Below the pieces are notes generated by a model, which worked only from the letters and a program-made list of their open reading frames with translations, was not told the origin of the DNA and made no database searches. Shown in pieces: positions 29,821 through 38,824 of a stretch of DNA of 38,824 bases. This DNA is from an uncultured Bacteroidales bacterium. Its GTDB lineage: Bacteria; Bacteroidota; Bacteroidia; Bacteroidales; F082. The position numbers were made by a program, and so were the translations under genes. The DNA lies in assembly GCA_905233685.1 (NCBI GenBank), contig CAJOEZ010000018.1:1-38824 (forward strand), in the 5' to 3' direction. Numbering within the stretch: position 1 is the stretch's first letter; each line of letters begins with the position of its first letter.

Positions 29821-31590
29821 ATGGAAATCAAAAGAGTCTTCGATCTTCTCCAGAACTATGTGGAGACGTATCCTAATCAGAAAGTAGCCCTTGCGGGCAA
29901 GAAAAACGGACAATGGGTGAAATACAGCGTCCAGGATTATATGGAACAAACCAACACGCTGAGCTATGCCTTGATTGAGTTGGGCATCGCCAAGGGCGAC
30001 AAGGTGGCCATCATCCTCAACAACCGACCCGAATGGAACCTTTTGGACATGGCTATCAGCCAGATTGGGGCCATCAACGTGCCGATTTATCCCACCATCA
30101 GCGAGGAGGACTACCGCTACATTCTCGGCGACTGTGACGCCAAAATGGTGGTCATCGACGGCGTTTCAGTGATGAACAAGGTAACTAACATCCTGCCCGA
30201 CACGCCCAATATCAAGCTGGTCTATACCATGGCCGACCGCGAGAAATACCCCTATTTCGACCAACTGCTGCAATTGGGTAAGGAACATCCCCACGCTGAG
30301 GAATTGGAACAACGCAAGGCTTCCGTCGATGAGATGGAGTGCGCCACCATTATCTACACCTCAGGCACAACGGGAACGCCCAAAGGCGTGATGCTGTCGC
30401 ACCACAACCTGATGAATCAGTTCAAGAACTTCTGCGAGACGCCTTCGCCCGACTCCAAGACGGCGTTCAGCTTCCTGCCGGTGTGCCACGCCTACGAGCG
30501 CGCACTGATATACATGTACCATTACTTAGGAATGTCGATTTACTACGCCGAAAGTTTGGGTACCATCGCCTCCGATATGCGCGAAATCCATCCCACGATG
30601 ATGTGCGCCGTGCCGCGTGTGCTCGAACGTTTCTATGACGCGATTTACCAATCCGGAAAGAAGCAGAAAGGCATCGCGAAGGCCATTTTCTTCTGGGCCT
30701 TGCACCTCGGCGAGCGTTATAAGATTGACGCCACCAACCGCAATTGGTTCTATGACAAGAAATTGGCATTGGCCGACAAGTTAGTTTACAGCAAGATACG
30801 TCAGAATATCGGTGCCGAGAACTTCGACATCATCGTTTCGGGTGCCGCCGCTATCTCGCAGAAGATTGCCGGTTTCTTCTCCGCCATCAAGATGCCTGTC
30901 TTTGAGGGCTACGGCCTGACGGAGACTTCGCCCGTCATCGCGGTGAGCAACCGCCATCCGCATGGACGCGAGGTGGGTTACGTCGGCCAACCGTTGCCTG
31001 GCACCGAGGTGAAGATTGCCGAAAACGGCGAAATCCTTTGCCGTGGCCACAACGTGATGATGGGTTACTACAAGAAGCCCGAGCTGACCAAGGAAGTCAT
31101 CGACGAGGACGGCTGGTTCCACACGGGCGACATGGGCGAGTTCAACCAATACAACCAACTGAAGATTACAGGCCGCATCAAGAGTCTGTTCAAGACTTCG
31201 GGCGGTAAGTACATTAACCCCGACGTGATTGAGGCCAAGTTCAGCGCCTCCAAGCTCATCGAGCAAATCCTTGTAGTGGGCGAGAACCAGAAGTTCGCCG
31301 GTGCCCTCATCATCCCGAGCTTCGCCGACTTGAAGGCATGGTGCGCCGAGGAAAAGATTCCTTACACCACCAACGAGGAGATGATTAAGAATCCAGAGGT
31401 GCTGAAGCTTTATGCCAAGGAAGTGAATGAGCTCAACAAAGGCTTGGGCGAGACCGAGAAAATCAAGAAATATGTGTTGCTTGCTGACGAGTGGAGCATC
31501 GCCAATGGCTTGCTCACCCCGACGCTCAAGGCCAAGCGCAAGGTCATCACGGCCAAGTATAAGGATACTATTGATAAAATGTTTGAATAA
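29821..31590 (+). CDS. Long-chain fatty acid--CoA ligase (AMP-dependent synthetase)
   Basis: 589 residues from the ATG at 29821; an upstream in-frame start at 29698 would cross the terminator and promoter. Adenylate-forming motifs in order: TIIYTSGTTGTPKGVMLSH (P-loop, about residue 175), VFEGYGLTETSPV (about 360), GWFHTGDMGEF (about 430) and GRIKSLFKTSGGKYINPD (hinge and substrate-binding). It forms acyl-CoA from long-chain fatty acids, ATP and CoA on the inner membrane face. Length matches the FadD15-like group. A single-gene unit by promoter and terminator context; the giant surface protein follows after 20 bases, so read-through is possible. Confidence 0.95.
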   Translation: MEIKRVFDLLQNYVETYPNQKVALAGKKNGQWVKYSVQDYMEQTNTLSYALIELGIAKGDKVAIILNNRPEWNLLDMAISQIGAINVPIYPTISEEDYRYILGDCDAKMVVIDGVSVMNKVTNILPDTPNIKLVYTMADREKYPYFDQLLQLGKEHPHAEELEQRKASVDEMECATIIYTSGTTGTPKGVMLSHHNLMNQFKNFCETPSPDSKTAFSFLPVCHAYERALIYMYHYLGMSIYYAESLGTIASDMREIHPTMMCAVPRVLERFYDAIYQSGKKQKGIAKAIFFWALHLGERYKIDATNRNWFYDKKLALADKLVYSKIRQNIGAENFDIIVSGAAAISQKIAGFFSAIKMPVFEGYGLTETSPVIAVSNRHPHGREVGYVGQPLPGTEVKIAENGEILCRGHNVMMGYYKKPELTKEVIDEDGWFHTGDMGEFNQYNQLKITGRIKSLFKTSGGKYINPDVIEAKFSASKLIEQILVVGENQKFAGALIIPSFADLKAWCAEEKIPYTTNEEMIKNPEVLKLYAKEVNELNKGLGETEKIKKYVLLADEWSIANGLLTPTLKAKRKVITAKYKDTIDKMFE

Positions 31591-31610
31591 TCATACAAAC
31601 CAATAAACCC

Positions 31611-34600
31611 ATGAAACGTGGTTTTATCTTTTTCGCAGCCTTCGCCCTTCTGGCGCTGCTCACTCCTGTGGGAGCAAAAGGGCAAGAAACACAACAGCAA
31701 ACGCAAGAGCCGGACAGGTCACACCTCTCCGTGGCCTTCGCCCGCAACTTGGCCAACCTCGATTGGCCTGTAGTCATGTATGGCTATGTGAATTACGCGT
31801 GGGAACAATATGGCGGAGGAGCAGGAAACTTTTATCTTCAGGACAACAATTCCGTGAGTGACGGAAGAGGTATCATGGTCAACTGGGCTGAGAGTATTCT
31901 TTCTGCCCCGCTCAACGATGAAATCAGGGTCGGCTCTTACGTAAAAGTCACCGCGACAAAAGTCGTTGCCAATAATCCGGCCATTCCGACTAGTGCTGGC
32001 GCAGTTATAATAAATACAGTGGACTGTACAAGCATCGAGGTCATCAGTCAGGACAACGAGCTGATGGTCGTGAACGCCTCGCTGCAAGGCCTGAAGGCCG
32101 CGCATTTCCCCCTCGCCACCCACCTCGTCAGCGACGCCTACCAGCACCGCCTTGTGAAGCTGACCAACCTGAAAGTGGTGGACGAGATAACCAACTATAA
32201 TGGCATCAAGAGCTACGTTGTTCAAGATGCCACTTTAGCCAGAGACACCCTCTACTACCCGTATCTTCAGTTGGAAGTGGGACAAAGCATTGCAAGCATG
32301 GTTGTCGTCAACACCAGGAGGAGTTACGAAAAACTCCTTTTGCGCTCTCTCGACGACCTCACTATCGAGCACTCCCTTTTCCAGGCTCGCCACTTGGCTG
32401 GTGCCAACATGCCGGTCAGTTTCACAGGCACCGTGACTTTCCGAACCGATTCTGGCACCAACCCTGCCACCGTTTACATGCAGGCCACCGATGCCTCCAA
32501 CAACACCACCGGCATCGCGCTTTTTGTCCATAACTGCCCTAGTTCAGTCCAAGCGGGTTCCATAATCGCCGTGAGTGCTAACAAGGTCTGTTTCGATGAA
32601 GAGAGAAAGAGTGTTTTTATTTCTAGTACTGATATTACTGACCTCACGGTTGTGGGCCAAGACCCCATCCCCCGCGTCAGGAACATGAGTTTGGAAGGGA
32701 TGAAGAACACCCACTATCCCGCCACGCCACAACGCGTGATGAACGACATCTACCAGCACACCTTGGTGAAGGTGTTCAACGTGACGGTGGTCGAGCTTTT
32801 GGAAAACAACTGGTTCCGGGGCTGTGTCGTGGAGAACGCTGACCACACCCGCGACACCATCAGCTACTATTACTCTGATAGTGAGCCTACGCTTCAAGTG
32901 GGGCAAACCTTGGCGAGCGTGATTGCCGTCAATTGCAGGGAAAGCGGCACTGCCTACGGCGGAATGATGAAGCTTTGCTTGCGCTCCGTTGACGACATCG
33001 ATTTCAACATTAAGAGCATCCGTTATGCACGCACACACATAGACCAGACCCATGTAGTGGAAGGCGTGGTGAGCTTCGTCAATGCAAACGAGGTTTACAT
33101 CCAAGACAACACGGGAGGGCTTTACATCTCTGGCCCCGACTTCCCCGACCTTGCCGTCGGTGACAGGATTCGTGTTCAGGTGCATCCCGAAATCAATTAT
33201 ATCAGTATCAAATGCTTCGACAGTCATGTTATTGCCGTTTTAGGTCACGACGAGACCCTCAATCCGATGGTTCCCGACAACATCGCAACACTCTACCAAC
33301 TCGACCCGAACAATCCTGGCCCCAGCTTCTACGAAGAAAGAAAGATGAAGCTCCAAAACACGGTGGTCAAAAGCAAAACATATTACTATAACGAACGTTT
33401 ATATATAGAAGTCTATCAAAGTGGCGGCGACCCGAACCAAACCGTAATGCTGTATTGTTACGTTCCCCTTTTCACGGCAAATGAGCTTGATGATCTCAAC
33501 AGCCGTATTAATGCTGGAACATTGGTGCCTTCGGCAACGGGCGTAAAGACCACTGCCATTTCCACTCACTACTTGACAGGCATCACCAACATCCAAATTG
33601 TGGAGCCGCACTTCATCAGCCTTTCAACCTACCCATCCCAGCTCAGCGCAGGCACAGGTATGAGTGTAACGCTTCGGGCCGATGAGTATTATTCGTGGGA
33701 ATTGGAAAACCAAGGTGCCACACCCGGAACAAGGATTTACCTCCACGCGAATCACTCCGTTCCGAACGACTATAACATGATTGACAGATACCTGAACCCG
33801 CTGAACGCCCCCTATACGGGCCAGTGCCCCAACATGGAACTGCTGAGAATCGACTGCACGACCCATCCCGACCTGCAACTCACGCGGGTGAACGAGAACT
33901 GCTGGAGCTTCATCATGCCTAACGAGGACGTTGCGTTTGAAGGCGTCTATTGGCCCAAGAAGGAAAACGGCAGCCTCTGCGAGTTCAGCGACGTTTGGGA
34001 AGCCCGAGAAGGCGCCACCGAAAGCCTCGAAACGGCTCCGTTGGCCTATCTTCGCGCCATTGTGACTGATGTGGATGAAGGGTGGTACCGCATTCAAGAT
34101 GCATACAACCACAACTGCAACAACGACGAATTAAAGAAATACAATGGCATCCTTGTCCACGCTTCTTCGGACGGCCTTCAAGTAGGCGACAATGTCTATT
34201 TGTGCGGCTATCCTAATCTGTATGAGTGGTATGAAGGAACGGTTGTCCTTTCGGATGTCAGGGTACTCAGAAAGGGCAACTACGGCTATATCGAACATGC
34301 CTATCCGACCACTTTGGCAGGCATTGTGGAAGATTATTACGGTAGCGGCCACAGCAGTGCCAAAGATTCGCGTCTGCAAGACCGCGTCGTGAGCCTGAGC
34401 GATGTCTATGTGCAGATGGTGTCCGAAGGATATATCTATATTAACCAAACCATAGGTGATGAAACAAAGTCTGCAGTCGTTACCCTGCCTGAAAATGCCA
34501 CAATTACCGAAGGCAGCACCATCAGCCAGATGACGGTCATCAATATGACGGACAGACAGGAAGAAGAGTATGGTGATGCAGAACTTATACTCCGTAGCAT

Positions 34601-37600
34601 GGACGACATGCCAGGTGCTAACGAAATCACCCTCGGCACCAACCGAGTCGAGTTTAACGAGTTTGGCGGAACGGTGAGCGTGCCGCTGACCATCGGCGCC
34701 AACCTCGGCGGGACGCCCGAGCTCATCACCGACAGCTACAACCTCAACTTCACCGCCACGATGAACGCCAACCACACGGCCATTGACATCACCGTGCCTG
34801 CCAGCAACTCCACTGAAAACGGCATCGGCAGCATCCAAGTCACGGTGGGTGAAATCAGCTCCGAGCTTCTGGCCGTCGTGCAAACGGGTTGCGCTCCGGC
34901 GGCGTTTGACCTTTGGCCCTCGAATCCGGTGTATCCTTTCGATGACCATGCGCAGCACAGCCTGCAAGTGAGGAATGTCGCCCACGTGCAGGAGCCTTAC
35001 AGCAGCCACATCTCGGCGGAGCTTGTCGAGTTTGACAATATGGGCACCGACTGGATTACCTTGGGCAGTTGGAACGAGGCCTCGCGCAGCTTCAGCTTCA
35101 CCCTCTCTGACGACGACTACACGGGCAGCAATCCACGCGGCGTGAAGATTGCCGTCACCATGACCGGCACTGATGGCACCGGTGTCACCAAAGAGTCCAC
35201 CATTTGGCAGAATCCGCCTGCGGCAGCCATGACGGTCAGCCCAAGCGAGTGGGAGACAGGCCCGCTGCCGAAGTGTGTGCCCGTCACCCAAACTTTCACG
35301 GTGTTCTACGAGAACGCCTTCGACCAAATGAGCTATAACGCCGATTACATCTGGTTGGACTGGAACTTCGGCTATGACATCATTGACTTCTACGACTTCA
35401 ACCAGGATTTCTCCGTTGAGCCAGAATACATCCCGGTGGACGAATCAGGCTTCGGCGCGGCCACCTTCACCGTCACCTATACGCCGAATCACGAACGCAT
35501 CCAAGACGGCTCGATTTGGGCGCGCATCGGTGAATATGACATCGTGAACCACGAAGGCATCCCAGGCGGTGCGGCCAGCCCGCAGGTTTGGGTTTGGCCC
35601 ACGGTCTACGACCCGTTCTTCGGCTGGACTAAAGTGAATAATGCCGACGAATTAATGAGTGCCAACAGCATCCTCATCGTGAACGAAAACGCGACGATGG
35701 AGATGGGCGACCTCGACTACTCAGGCCATGCTTACGGTTACTACTACGGCGAAGACGAAATGGGCACGAACCTCATTGACTTCATGTGGAACGAGTATAC
35801 CAATAGCTATACGCTGAGGAAGAACGGTAACTACATCAGCTGGACGCAATGGGATGGCCTGCATGAGAACTGGGACGAGTTTGAACAGAGCAACTATTGG
35901 AACATCACTTTCGATGCCTCGGGCAACGCTGTCATCAGCAACTACACGAACAATAACTACCACATCGTTTGGAACGGCAGCGAGTCTTACTTCGAGTGCG
36001 TCGAATCCGGCGGATTGCCAGTACAGATTTACCGCCTGATGGACGGCAGCATTCCCAAACCGACCGTCAGCGCTCCGTCAGAGTGGTTCAAGGACGGCCA
36101 GACGCTCGACGTCACCCTCACGCCCGCCGAAGGGACTTCGTTCATGTTTTGGTACTCTGACTACATCGGAAACTACGACGGTGGCTCAATCACCGAACCA
36201 TTTACGTTTACGGCGGTTGAGACGACCTACGTGGGCGGCTATTCGTACACTTGCGACAATTCCAGCGAGCTTGTCAATAAATACTACTACAAGGTCAACG
36301 ACATTGATGATGTCCGTGACGACGCCGACGGCGGATCCAATTACAGCATCAAGGGCATCGTGACTTATTCTGACAACGACATGCTCTTCGTCCAGGACGA
36401 GACCGGCGGCATCCACGCCACCAAGGATTACATTTCCGACTGGATTGTCACTGGTGAGGAAGTCATCTTGACGGGCTCGCCTGAGACCCAGAACAACGGT
36501 CAGTGGACCACGTTTGCCAATGCCACATACAACCTCACGCTGAGCGAAGGCAACACGGTGGAGCCTGTTCTCACGACCTTCTCCGAACTGAACAACAATC
36601 CTGCTCAGTATCAGGCGCAATTGGTCAAGGTGGAAGGCGTCACGGTGGGTTACCACGATGAAGTCCAAGGCTACTATTACTTGTCCGACGACGGCGGCCA
36701 AATGTATCTGCGCGACACTTACGAGGGCGGTTTCCCGTTTGTCTTGGAGTATGGCAGCTACATTGACCTGACTGCTGTTTTCGTCAAGCATCTGTATCCC
36801 TCTTCTGGCATCGGACTCCTCATCCGCGACGACGATGAGGATATTATCTTCAAAAATCCCTGCAACGCCACGGCGCAAGTCTACAGCGACGAGGCTCTCA
36901 GCACACCTAATGCCTCGTGGAACAGCCATGTGTATTTCTGCGATGCGGATTACAATCCGGTGAACACCAATAGCTTCATTCCTGGCGATTTGGTTTATCT
37001 TGCCATTGAGGACGGCTATAGCGTGGGCCTCAACGAAGAAGGCTTGCCGGTGGTGGCTGTCTGCAACGCTACCACGGGTGAGACCATTTATGACTCCTAC
37101 ACCAACTACATGGTGTGGCCTTACGACAACAACCGCCACTTCGCCTTCCTCATGCCCCAAACTGATGCGACAGTCAAGGTATGGCTCATGGAAGGCACTA
37201 TCGGCGACCAATGCAATGTTATCTTCAATCTCGTCGACTCGTGGGGCGACGGATGGAACGACAACTATTTGGTGGTGACTGGCAATGGAGTCTCGCAGCA
37301 GTTGACCATTGAAAGCGGCAATAGTTCTGCCACTTACGTCCTTCCGTTTGCTACTGGCACACATGTTTCGCTGTCATGGGTTTATGGAAACTTTAGCAAC
37401 GAGTGTTCCTTTACGGTCATGTATGAGAACGGCGCCATCATCTACGAACTCTCTGACCCCGAAGGCACCGACCTCTATGCGTTTGACGTGGACTGCAACA
37501 CGGCTCCGCCCACCTTCACCGTTACAGCCACGACCAACCCGACTGCTGGCGGTAGCGTGAGCGGTTCAGGCACTTATGAATACGGCACCACCTGTACCTT

Positions 37601-38824
37601 GGAGGCCACGCCTGCTGCGGGCTACACTTTCCTCTATTGGGAAGTGGACGATGAGATAGTTTCCACAAGTGCTACATACTTCTTTACTGTGACTGAGGAT
37701 GTTAACTTCGTAGCCCATTTCGGAGAGGAGAGCGCAGGTTGTGTTGTGGTGTTCGACCTCGTCGATTCTTACGGCGACGGCTGGAACGGCAACGCCCTTT
37801 TGGTGACTGACAGTAACGTCATCTCGCAGGAACTGACTATTGAAAGCGGTTTTTCGGCCGTTTATGTCCTTCAGTATCCGTCAGGCACCCATCTCATGCT
37901 GAATTGGGTTGCGGGAAGTTTCGCCAACGAATGTTCCTTCACCGTGAGCTACAACGACGGCACACTGATTTATGAAGGCACCGAACTGAGCGAAGGCTTC
38001 TCCTACGAGTTTGATGTGAACTGCGGCGAGCCGACCCCGACAGAATACACCATCACGGCCATTGCTAACCCCGTTAACGGTGGCACGGTTACAGGCGCAG
38101 GCACTTATGCCGAAGGCGAGACCTGCACTTTGGTGGCCACGGCCAGCACGGGCTACGAATTCCTCTATTGGACGGTGGACGGCGTTCTTGTTTCCTTTGA
38201 GGAGACTTTCGTCTTCTCCGTGACCGAGAGCGTTGATTATGTAGCCAATTTCTCTGAGAACATCTACATCATTACCGCCACGGCCAATCCCGTCAACGGC
38301 GGCACGGTGAGCGGCGCAGGCACCTATACCTACGGCGCAACGGCCACTTTGACGGCCACCGCCAATGAGGGCTATACTTTCCTCAACTGGACGAAGAGCG
38401 GCACTGTGGTCTCCACCAACGCGACTTATACTTTCACTGTGACCGAGAGCGCCGACCTTGTGGCCAACTTTGAGGAAGACCAAGTGATTACTTACACCAT
38501 CGCGGCCACAGCTAATCCGACAGCAGGCGGCAACGTGTTCGGCGCGGGCACTTATGCCGAAGGCGAGACCTGCACACTGACTGCCAGAGCCAATGCAGGT
38601 TACACCTTTATTAATTGGATGAATGTCACCGGTGCTGTGGTCTCCACCAACTCGACTTATTCCTTCACCGTGACTGAGGACGCTGACTTTGTGGCCAACT
38701 TTGAGGAAGATGAGCCCGGTGGTGACATCACCCAAACCTCCAACCTCTCTGCTGGCTGGAACTGGTGGAGTGCCTATGTCGAGTTGGGCAACGACGGCTT
38801 GACACAGCTGCAAAGCGGCCTCGG
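31611..38824 (+). CDS. Giant modular secreted protein with InlB B-repeat-like modules (3' end outside the window)
   Basis: The frame is open for 2404 codons to the right edge without a stop. Signal peptide (GFIFFAAFALLALLTP...GAKGQ), then: two or three OB-like modules (to about residue 560; e.g. VVEGVVSFVNANEVYIQDNTG), a BACON-like beta domain at about 1003-1096 (EITLGTNRVEFNEFGGTVSV), another OB-like module near 1565-1650 (IKGIVTYSDNDMLFVQDETG), two copies of a SWGDGWN module (about 1868-1967 and 2043-2140), and four InlB B-repeat-like units (about 1968-2037, 2145-2214, 2218-2287, 2293-2364; TANPVNGGTVSGAGTY pattern). It ends in NLSAGWNWWSAYVE, which in related proteins precedes a T9SS sorting domain. 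Probably a T9SS-exported surface protein; ligand unknown. Confidence 0.88.
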   Translation, partial: MKRGFIFFAAFALLALLTPVGAKGQETQQQTQEPDRSHLSVAFARNLANLDWPVVMYGYVNYAWEQYGGGAGNFYLQDNNSVSDGRGIMVNWAESILSAPLNDEIRVGSYVKVTATKVVANNPAIPTSAGAVIINTVDCTSIEVISQDNELMVVNASLQGLKAAHFPLATHLVSDAYQHRLVKLTNLKVVDEITNYNGIKSYVVQDATLARDTLYYPYLQLEVGQSIASMVVVNTRRSYEKLLLRSLDDLTIEHSLFQARHLAGANMPVSFTGTVTFRTDSGTNPATVYMQATDASNNTTGIALFVHNCPSSVQAGSIIAVSANKVCFDEERKSVFISSTDITDLTVVGQDPIPRVRNMSLEGMKNTHYPATPQRVMNDIYQHTLVKVFNVTVVELLENNWFRGCVVENADHTRDTISYYYSDSEPTLQVGQTLASVIAVNCRESGTAYGGMMKLCLRSVDDIDFNIKSIRYARTHIDQTHVVEGVVSFVNANEVYIQDNTGGLYISGPDFPDLAVGDRIRVQVHPEINYISIKCFDSHVIAVLGHDETLNPMVPDNIATLYQLDPNNPGPSFYEERKMKLQNTVVKSKTYYYNERLYIEVYQSGGDPNQTVMLYCYVPLFTANELDDLNSRINAGTLVPSATGVKTTAISTHYLTGITNIQIVEPHFISLSTYPSQLSAGTGMSVTLRADEYYSWELENQGATPGTRIYLHANHSVPNDYNMIDRYLNPLNAPYTGQCPNMELLRIDCTTHPDLQLTRVNENCWSFIMPNEDVAFEGVYWPKKENGSLCEFSDVWEAREGATESLETAPLAYLRAIVTDVDEGWYRIQDAYNHNCNNDELKKYNGILVHASSDGLQVGDNVYLCGYPNLYEWYEGTVVLSDVRVLRKGNYGYIEHAYPTTLAGIVEDYYGSGHSSAKDSRLQDRVVSLSDVYVQMVSEGYIYINQTIGDETKSAVVTLPENATITEGSTISQMTVINMTDRQEEEYGDAELILRSMDDMPGANEITLGTNRVEFNEFGGTVSVPLTIGANLGGTPELITDSYNLNFTATMNANHTAIDITVPASNSTENGIGSIQVTVGEISSELLAVVQTGCAPAAFDLWPSNPVYPFDDHAQHSLQVRNVAHVQEPYSSHISAELVEFDNMGTDWITLGSWNEASRSFSFTLSDDDYTGSNPRGVKIAVTMTGTDGTGVTKESTIWQNPPAAAMTVSPSEWETGPLPKCVPVTQTFTVFYENAFDQMSYNADYIWLDWNFGYDIIDFYDFNQDFSVEPEYIPVDESGFGAATFTVTYTPNHERIQDGSIWARIGEYDIVNHEGIPGGAASPQVWVWPTVYDPFFGWTKVNNADELMSANSILIVNENATMEMGDLDYSGHAYGYYYGEDEMGTNLIDFMWNEYTNSYTLRKNGNYISWTQWDGLHENWDEFEQSNYWNITFDASGNAVISNYTNNNYHIVWNGSESYFECVESGGLPVQIYRLMDGSIPKPTVSAPSEWFKDGQTLDVTLTPAEGTSFMFWYSDYIGNYDGGSITEPFTFTAVETTYVGGYSYTCDNSSELVNKYYYKVNDIDDVRDDADGGSNYSIKGIVTYSDNDMLFVQDETGGIHATKDYISDWIVTGEEVILTGSPETQNNGQWTTFANATYNLTLSEGNTVEPVLTTFSELNNNPAQYQAQLVKVEGVTVGYHDEVQGYYYLSDDGGQMYLRDTYEGGFPFVLEYGSYIDLTAVFVKHLYPSSGIGLLIRDDDEDIIFKNPCNATAQVYSDEALSTPNASWNSHVYFCDADYNPVNTNSFIPGDLVYLAIEDGYSVGLNEEGLPVVAVCNATTGETIYDSYTNYMVWPYDNNRHFAFLMPQTDATVKVWLMEGTIGDQCNVIFNLVDSWGDGWNDNYLVVTGNGVSQQLTIESGNSSATYVLPFATGTHVSLSWVYGNFSNECSFTVMYENGAIIYELSDPEGTDLYAFDVDCNTAPPTFTVTATTNPTAGGSVSGSGTYEYGTTCTLEATPAAGYTFLYWEVDDEIVSTSATYFFTVTEDVNFVAHFGEESAGCVVVFDLVDSYGDGWNGNALLVTDSNVISQELTIESGFSAVYVLQYPSGTHLMLNWVAGSFANECSFTVSYNDGTLIYEGTELSEGFSYEFDVNCGEPTPTEYTITAIANPVNGGTVTGAGTYAEGETCTLVATASTGYEFLYWTVDGVLVSFEETFVFSVTESVDYVANFSENIYIITATANPVNGGTVSGAGTYTYGATATLTATANEGYTFLNWTKSGTVVSTNATYTFTVTESADLVANFEEDQVITYTIAATANPTAGGNVFGAGTYAEGETCTLTARANAGYTFINWMNVTGAVVSTNSTYSFTVTEDADFVANFEEDEPGGDITQTSNLSAGWNWWSAYVELGNDGLTQLQSGL
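37213..37512 (+). repeat. SWGDGWN module, copy 1, inside the giant gene
   Basis: Encodes VIFNLVDSWGDGWNDNYL followed by LTIESGNSSATYVLPFATGTH and ECSFTVMYENG. It recurs as copy 2 at about 37738-38030 with high similarity (VVFDLVDSYGDGWNGN, LTIESGFSAVYVLQ). Confidence 0.75.
37513..37722 (+). repeat. InlB B-repeat-like unit 1
   Basis: Pattern TNPTAGGSVSGSGTY, then TLEATPAAGYTFLYWEVDD and a TEDVNFVAHF end. About 70 residues, separated from unit 2 by the second SWGDGWN module. Confidence 0.8.
37738..38030 (+). repeat. SWGDGWN module, copy 2
   Basis: Second copy of the module at 37213-37512. The two module-plus-InlB pairs look like a tandem duplication of a two-domain unit. Confidence 0.75.
38044..38253 (+). 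repeat. InlB B-repeat-like unit 2
   Basis: IANPVNGGTVTGAGTYAEGE, then TASTGYEFLYWTVDG and TESVDYVANF. Confidence 0.8.
38265..38471 (+). repeat. InlB B-repeat-like unit 3
   Basis: TANPVNGGTVSGAGTYTYGA, then TANEGYTFLNWTKSG and TESADLVANF. It follows unit 2 almost directly. Confidence 0.8.
38490..38703 (+). repeat. InlB B-repeat-like unit 4
   Basis: TANPTAGGNVFGAGTYAEGE, then RANAGYTFINWMNVTG and TEDADFVANF. Confidence 0.8.

Noticed and set aside
34131..35327. Long minus-strand open frame of 398 codons inside the giant gene (similar ones at 36186-37364, 37881-38813 and 32544-33227)
   Set aside because: The plus strand is open for 2404 codons with a signal peptide and known domains. The antisense frames have no recognisable domains and His/Val/Arg-biased composition typical of shadows of codon-biased genes.
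1..38824. tRNA, rRNA, transposase, integrase or prophage genes
   Set aside because: None was recognised on either strand.

Overview
The window looks like chromosomal DNA from an uncultured gut- or rumen-type member of the Bacteroidales. Evidence: a Por-type (T9SS) C-terminal sorting domain and decayed copies of it, Bacteroidetes-style promoter elements (TAnnTTTG) ahead of many genes, few Shine-Dalgarno sites, a YidC with the long Bacteroidetes periplasmic domain, a paired transketolase in two subunits, a GH109-type lipoprotein, and a giant modular surface protein. No rRNA, tRNA, CRISPR array, transposase or phage gene was seen.

Layout. 1-3420 is a worn accessory stretch: the 3' part of a T9SS-secreted protein whose sorting domain is out of frame, a small lipoprotein, and an AbiE-like gene pair (DUF6922 plus AbiEii nucleotidyltransferase) between two decayed sorting-domain fragments. 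3422-7379 holds yidC, a DUF2750 gene and trkH. 7393-10962 (minus) is a tight cluster DUF47 - PiT phosphate transporter - DUF47 - pncB. 11003-12037 (minus) is an arginase/agmatinase-family enzyme, divergent from a metallo-beta-lactamase-fold hydrolase (12109-12930). A short non-coding stretch with phased TTCCACA motifs precedes a coiled-coil lipoprotein (13113-14000). Then come a sigma-54 response regulator with a TPM-domain membrane protein, a small basic protein, split transketolase, a lipoprotein alkaline phosphatase and a two-domain glycosyltransferase (to 22488).

22485-25757 holds a frameshifted DUF3667 gene and a divergent pair, a GH109-like lipoprotein and an N-acetylhexosamine-kinase-like enzyme, which together suggest GalNAc/GlcNAc scavenging. 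25825-28757 has a thioredoxin-like exported protein, a HigBA toxin-antitoxin pair, an endonuclease/exonuclease/phosphatase-family protein carrying a palindromic repeat in its reading frame, and an antitoxin whose YafQ-like toxin is cut to a stub. 28748-31590 is an EamA transporter and a long-chain acyl-CoA ligase. From 31611 to the right edge runs one open frame of more than 2400 codons encoding a modular secreted protein.

The most unusual signal is non-coding: degenerate tandem arrays with a strict 7-base period (AGTTNNN or TGGCNNN units) at the 3' ends of genes (5783-5824, 17075-17116, 25752-25793 and inverted 25802-25850; TGGC type 18215-18249 and inverted 18285-18319). They start at, or even contain, the stop codon of the upstream gene and are oriented with that gene; where genes converge, or inside the split transketolase operon, two arrays face each other and could form a large hairpin.
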